Below, one piece after another: positions 6,075 to 6,640 of a stretch of DNA of 6,640 bases. A program made the translations under genes and the position numbers. The DNA comes from JBARRO01 sp049644265 (GTDB lineage Bacteria > Bacteroidota > Ignavibacteria > UBA10030): contig JBARRO010000038.1 in the NCBI GenBank assembly GCA_049644265.1, positions 1 to 6,640 on the forward strand, in the 5' to 3' direction. Below the pieces are notes generated by a model. It was given only the letters and a program-made list of their open reading frames with translations. It was not told where the DNA came from and ran no database searches. Position 1 is the first letter of the stretch, and every line of letters starts with the position of its first letter.

Positions 6075-6640
6075 ATGTCCATTTCCCGCCTTTCACTCTT
6101 CAAACGGTCTAATGGTTTTTGGTATATCCTGTACTATGATGGGGGAAAAATCCGTTGGAAATCTACCGGGGCAAGGCTCAAGCAGGATGCACTTAAGGCT
6201 CTGAGTGAATTCCAGGCACTCCTCAAGAACAAGGTAACCTCTCCGCTTTTCTCAGACTTCGTTAGGCAGTTTAGTGTGGCTCAACGGAACGTGCTCAGAG
6301 AAAGCACACTCCAGAGGATTTATCTGCCTTCCTTCAAGATCTTCGCAGGAATTGCAGGTAACAAAGCCCTCTCTAGCTACTCTCTGAAGGACGTTGAGGA
6401 CTTTAAGAGGACCATGCTCGAGAAGTGCTCCCCTACGTACGTTAATATTCTCTTCCGTTCACTTCGAGCGGCATTCAACCTTGCCGTTCAATGGCAGTTA
6501 TTGGGTTCTAATCCCTTCCTACAGGCTTCCGGGGTGCGCGTCCCACCTCAACCCCCTCTCTTTCTTACAAAGGAGGAATTTCAGAAGCTGCTCAAAGTTA
6601 CTAATGAGGGCGTTCTTCGGGATGTTTTCACGTTCGCAGC
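6075..6640 (+). CDS. Tyrosine recombinase/phage-type integrase, 3'-partial
   Basis: Seen: ATG at 6075 behind a very strong ribosome site; the frame is open to the window end (188 full codons). Residues 1-33 (ISRLSLFKRSNGFWYILYY, then GGKIRWKSTG) look like the N-terminal arm-type DNA-binding domain. About 56-147 is an all-helical SAM-like core-binding domain, with STLQRIYLPSFKIFAG (77-92), LKDVEDFKRTM (104-114), TYVNILFRSLRAAFNLAVQW (121-140) and SNPF (145-148). LTKEEFQKLL (164-173) and RDVFTFA (182-188) open the catalytic domain. The R-H-R-Y catalytic residues lie outside the window. Known: such enzymes integrate and excise elements by site-specific recombination. The position just past a broken tRNA-Arg(CCG) supports that tRNA being its target. 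Whether the enzyme is intact cannot be judged here. Confidence 0.87.
   Translation, partial: MSISRLSLFKRSNGFWYILYYDGGKIRWKSTGARLKQDALKALSEFQALLKNKVTSPLFSDFVRQFSVAQRNVLRESTLQRIYLPSFKIFAGIAGNKALSSYSLKDVEDFKRTMLEKCSPTYVNILFRSLRAAFNLAVQWQLLGSNPFLQASGVRVPPQPPLFLTKEEFQKLLKVTNEGVLRDVFTFA

Larger units (their letters stand above)
6008..6640 (+). mobile_element. Left end of an integrative element (prophage, island or satellite), continuing past the window
   Basis: Seen: sequence from about 6008 breaks the tRNA-Arg gene and carries a tyrosine recombinase reading away from the junction. Known: this arrangement is standard for elements integrated at tRNA genes. Only the integrase is visible, so prophage, conjugative element and satellite cannot be told apart. 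No strong base-composition break was obvious by eye. Confidence 0.65.

Overview
The window reads as chromosomal DNA of a Gram-negative (diderm), LPS-making bacterium of moderate GC content. A member of the Bacteroidota/Chlorobiota (FCB) group such as an Ignavibacteria-like lineage would fit the starch-handling genes and the AT-rich intergenic motifs, but the sequence does not fix the taxon. Three of the six genes either lack their start here or use TTG.

Positions 2-5622 hold five plus-strand genes with gaps of 71, 15, 49 and -4 bases, probably one transcription unit. The first two deal with alpha-glucans: a GH57 amylase/amylopullulanase-type enzyme with a C-terminal CBM20-like starch-binding domain (its 5' end lies outside the window), then an exported GH13-fold protein whose active-site motifs are badly eroded. 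The third is a YjbQ/UPF0047 protein. The last two build the outer membrane: an LpxL/HtrB-type lipid A acyltransferase and a GT9 (WaaF-type) heptosyltransferase, coupled by an ATGA overlap.

Positions 5623-6074 are non-coding and dense in structure. They hold two adjacent hairpins, two copies of a 52/53-base AT-rich repeat, and further stem-loops between the copies. Both repeat copies end with the first ten bases of a tRNA. The second copy runs on into a tRNA-Arg(CCG) gene that stops abruptly in its T-loop, after TTC.

From about 6008 the sequence is foreign: a 67-base leader with a short direct repeat and a near-perfect Shine-Dalgarno, then a tyrosine recombinase/integrase that runs off the window. 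The simplest reading is that the right end of the window is one boundary of a mobile element inserted into tRNA-Arg(CCG). Unusually, the tRNA 3' half is not rebuilt on this side.

The two points most worth a second look are the GH13 protein with lost catalytic residues beside an apparently intact GH57-CBM20 enzyme, and the unrestored tRNA with its upstream leader duplication.
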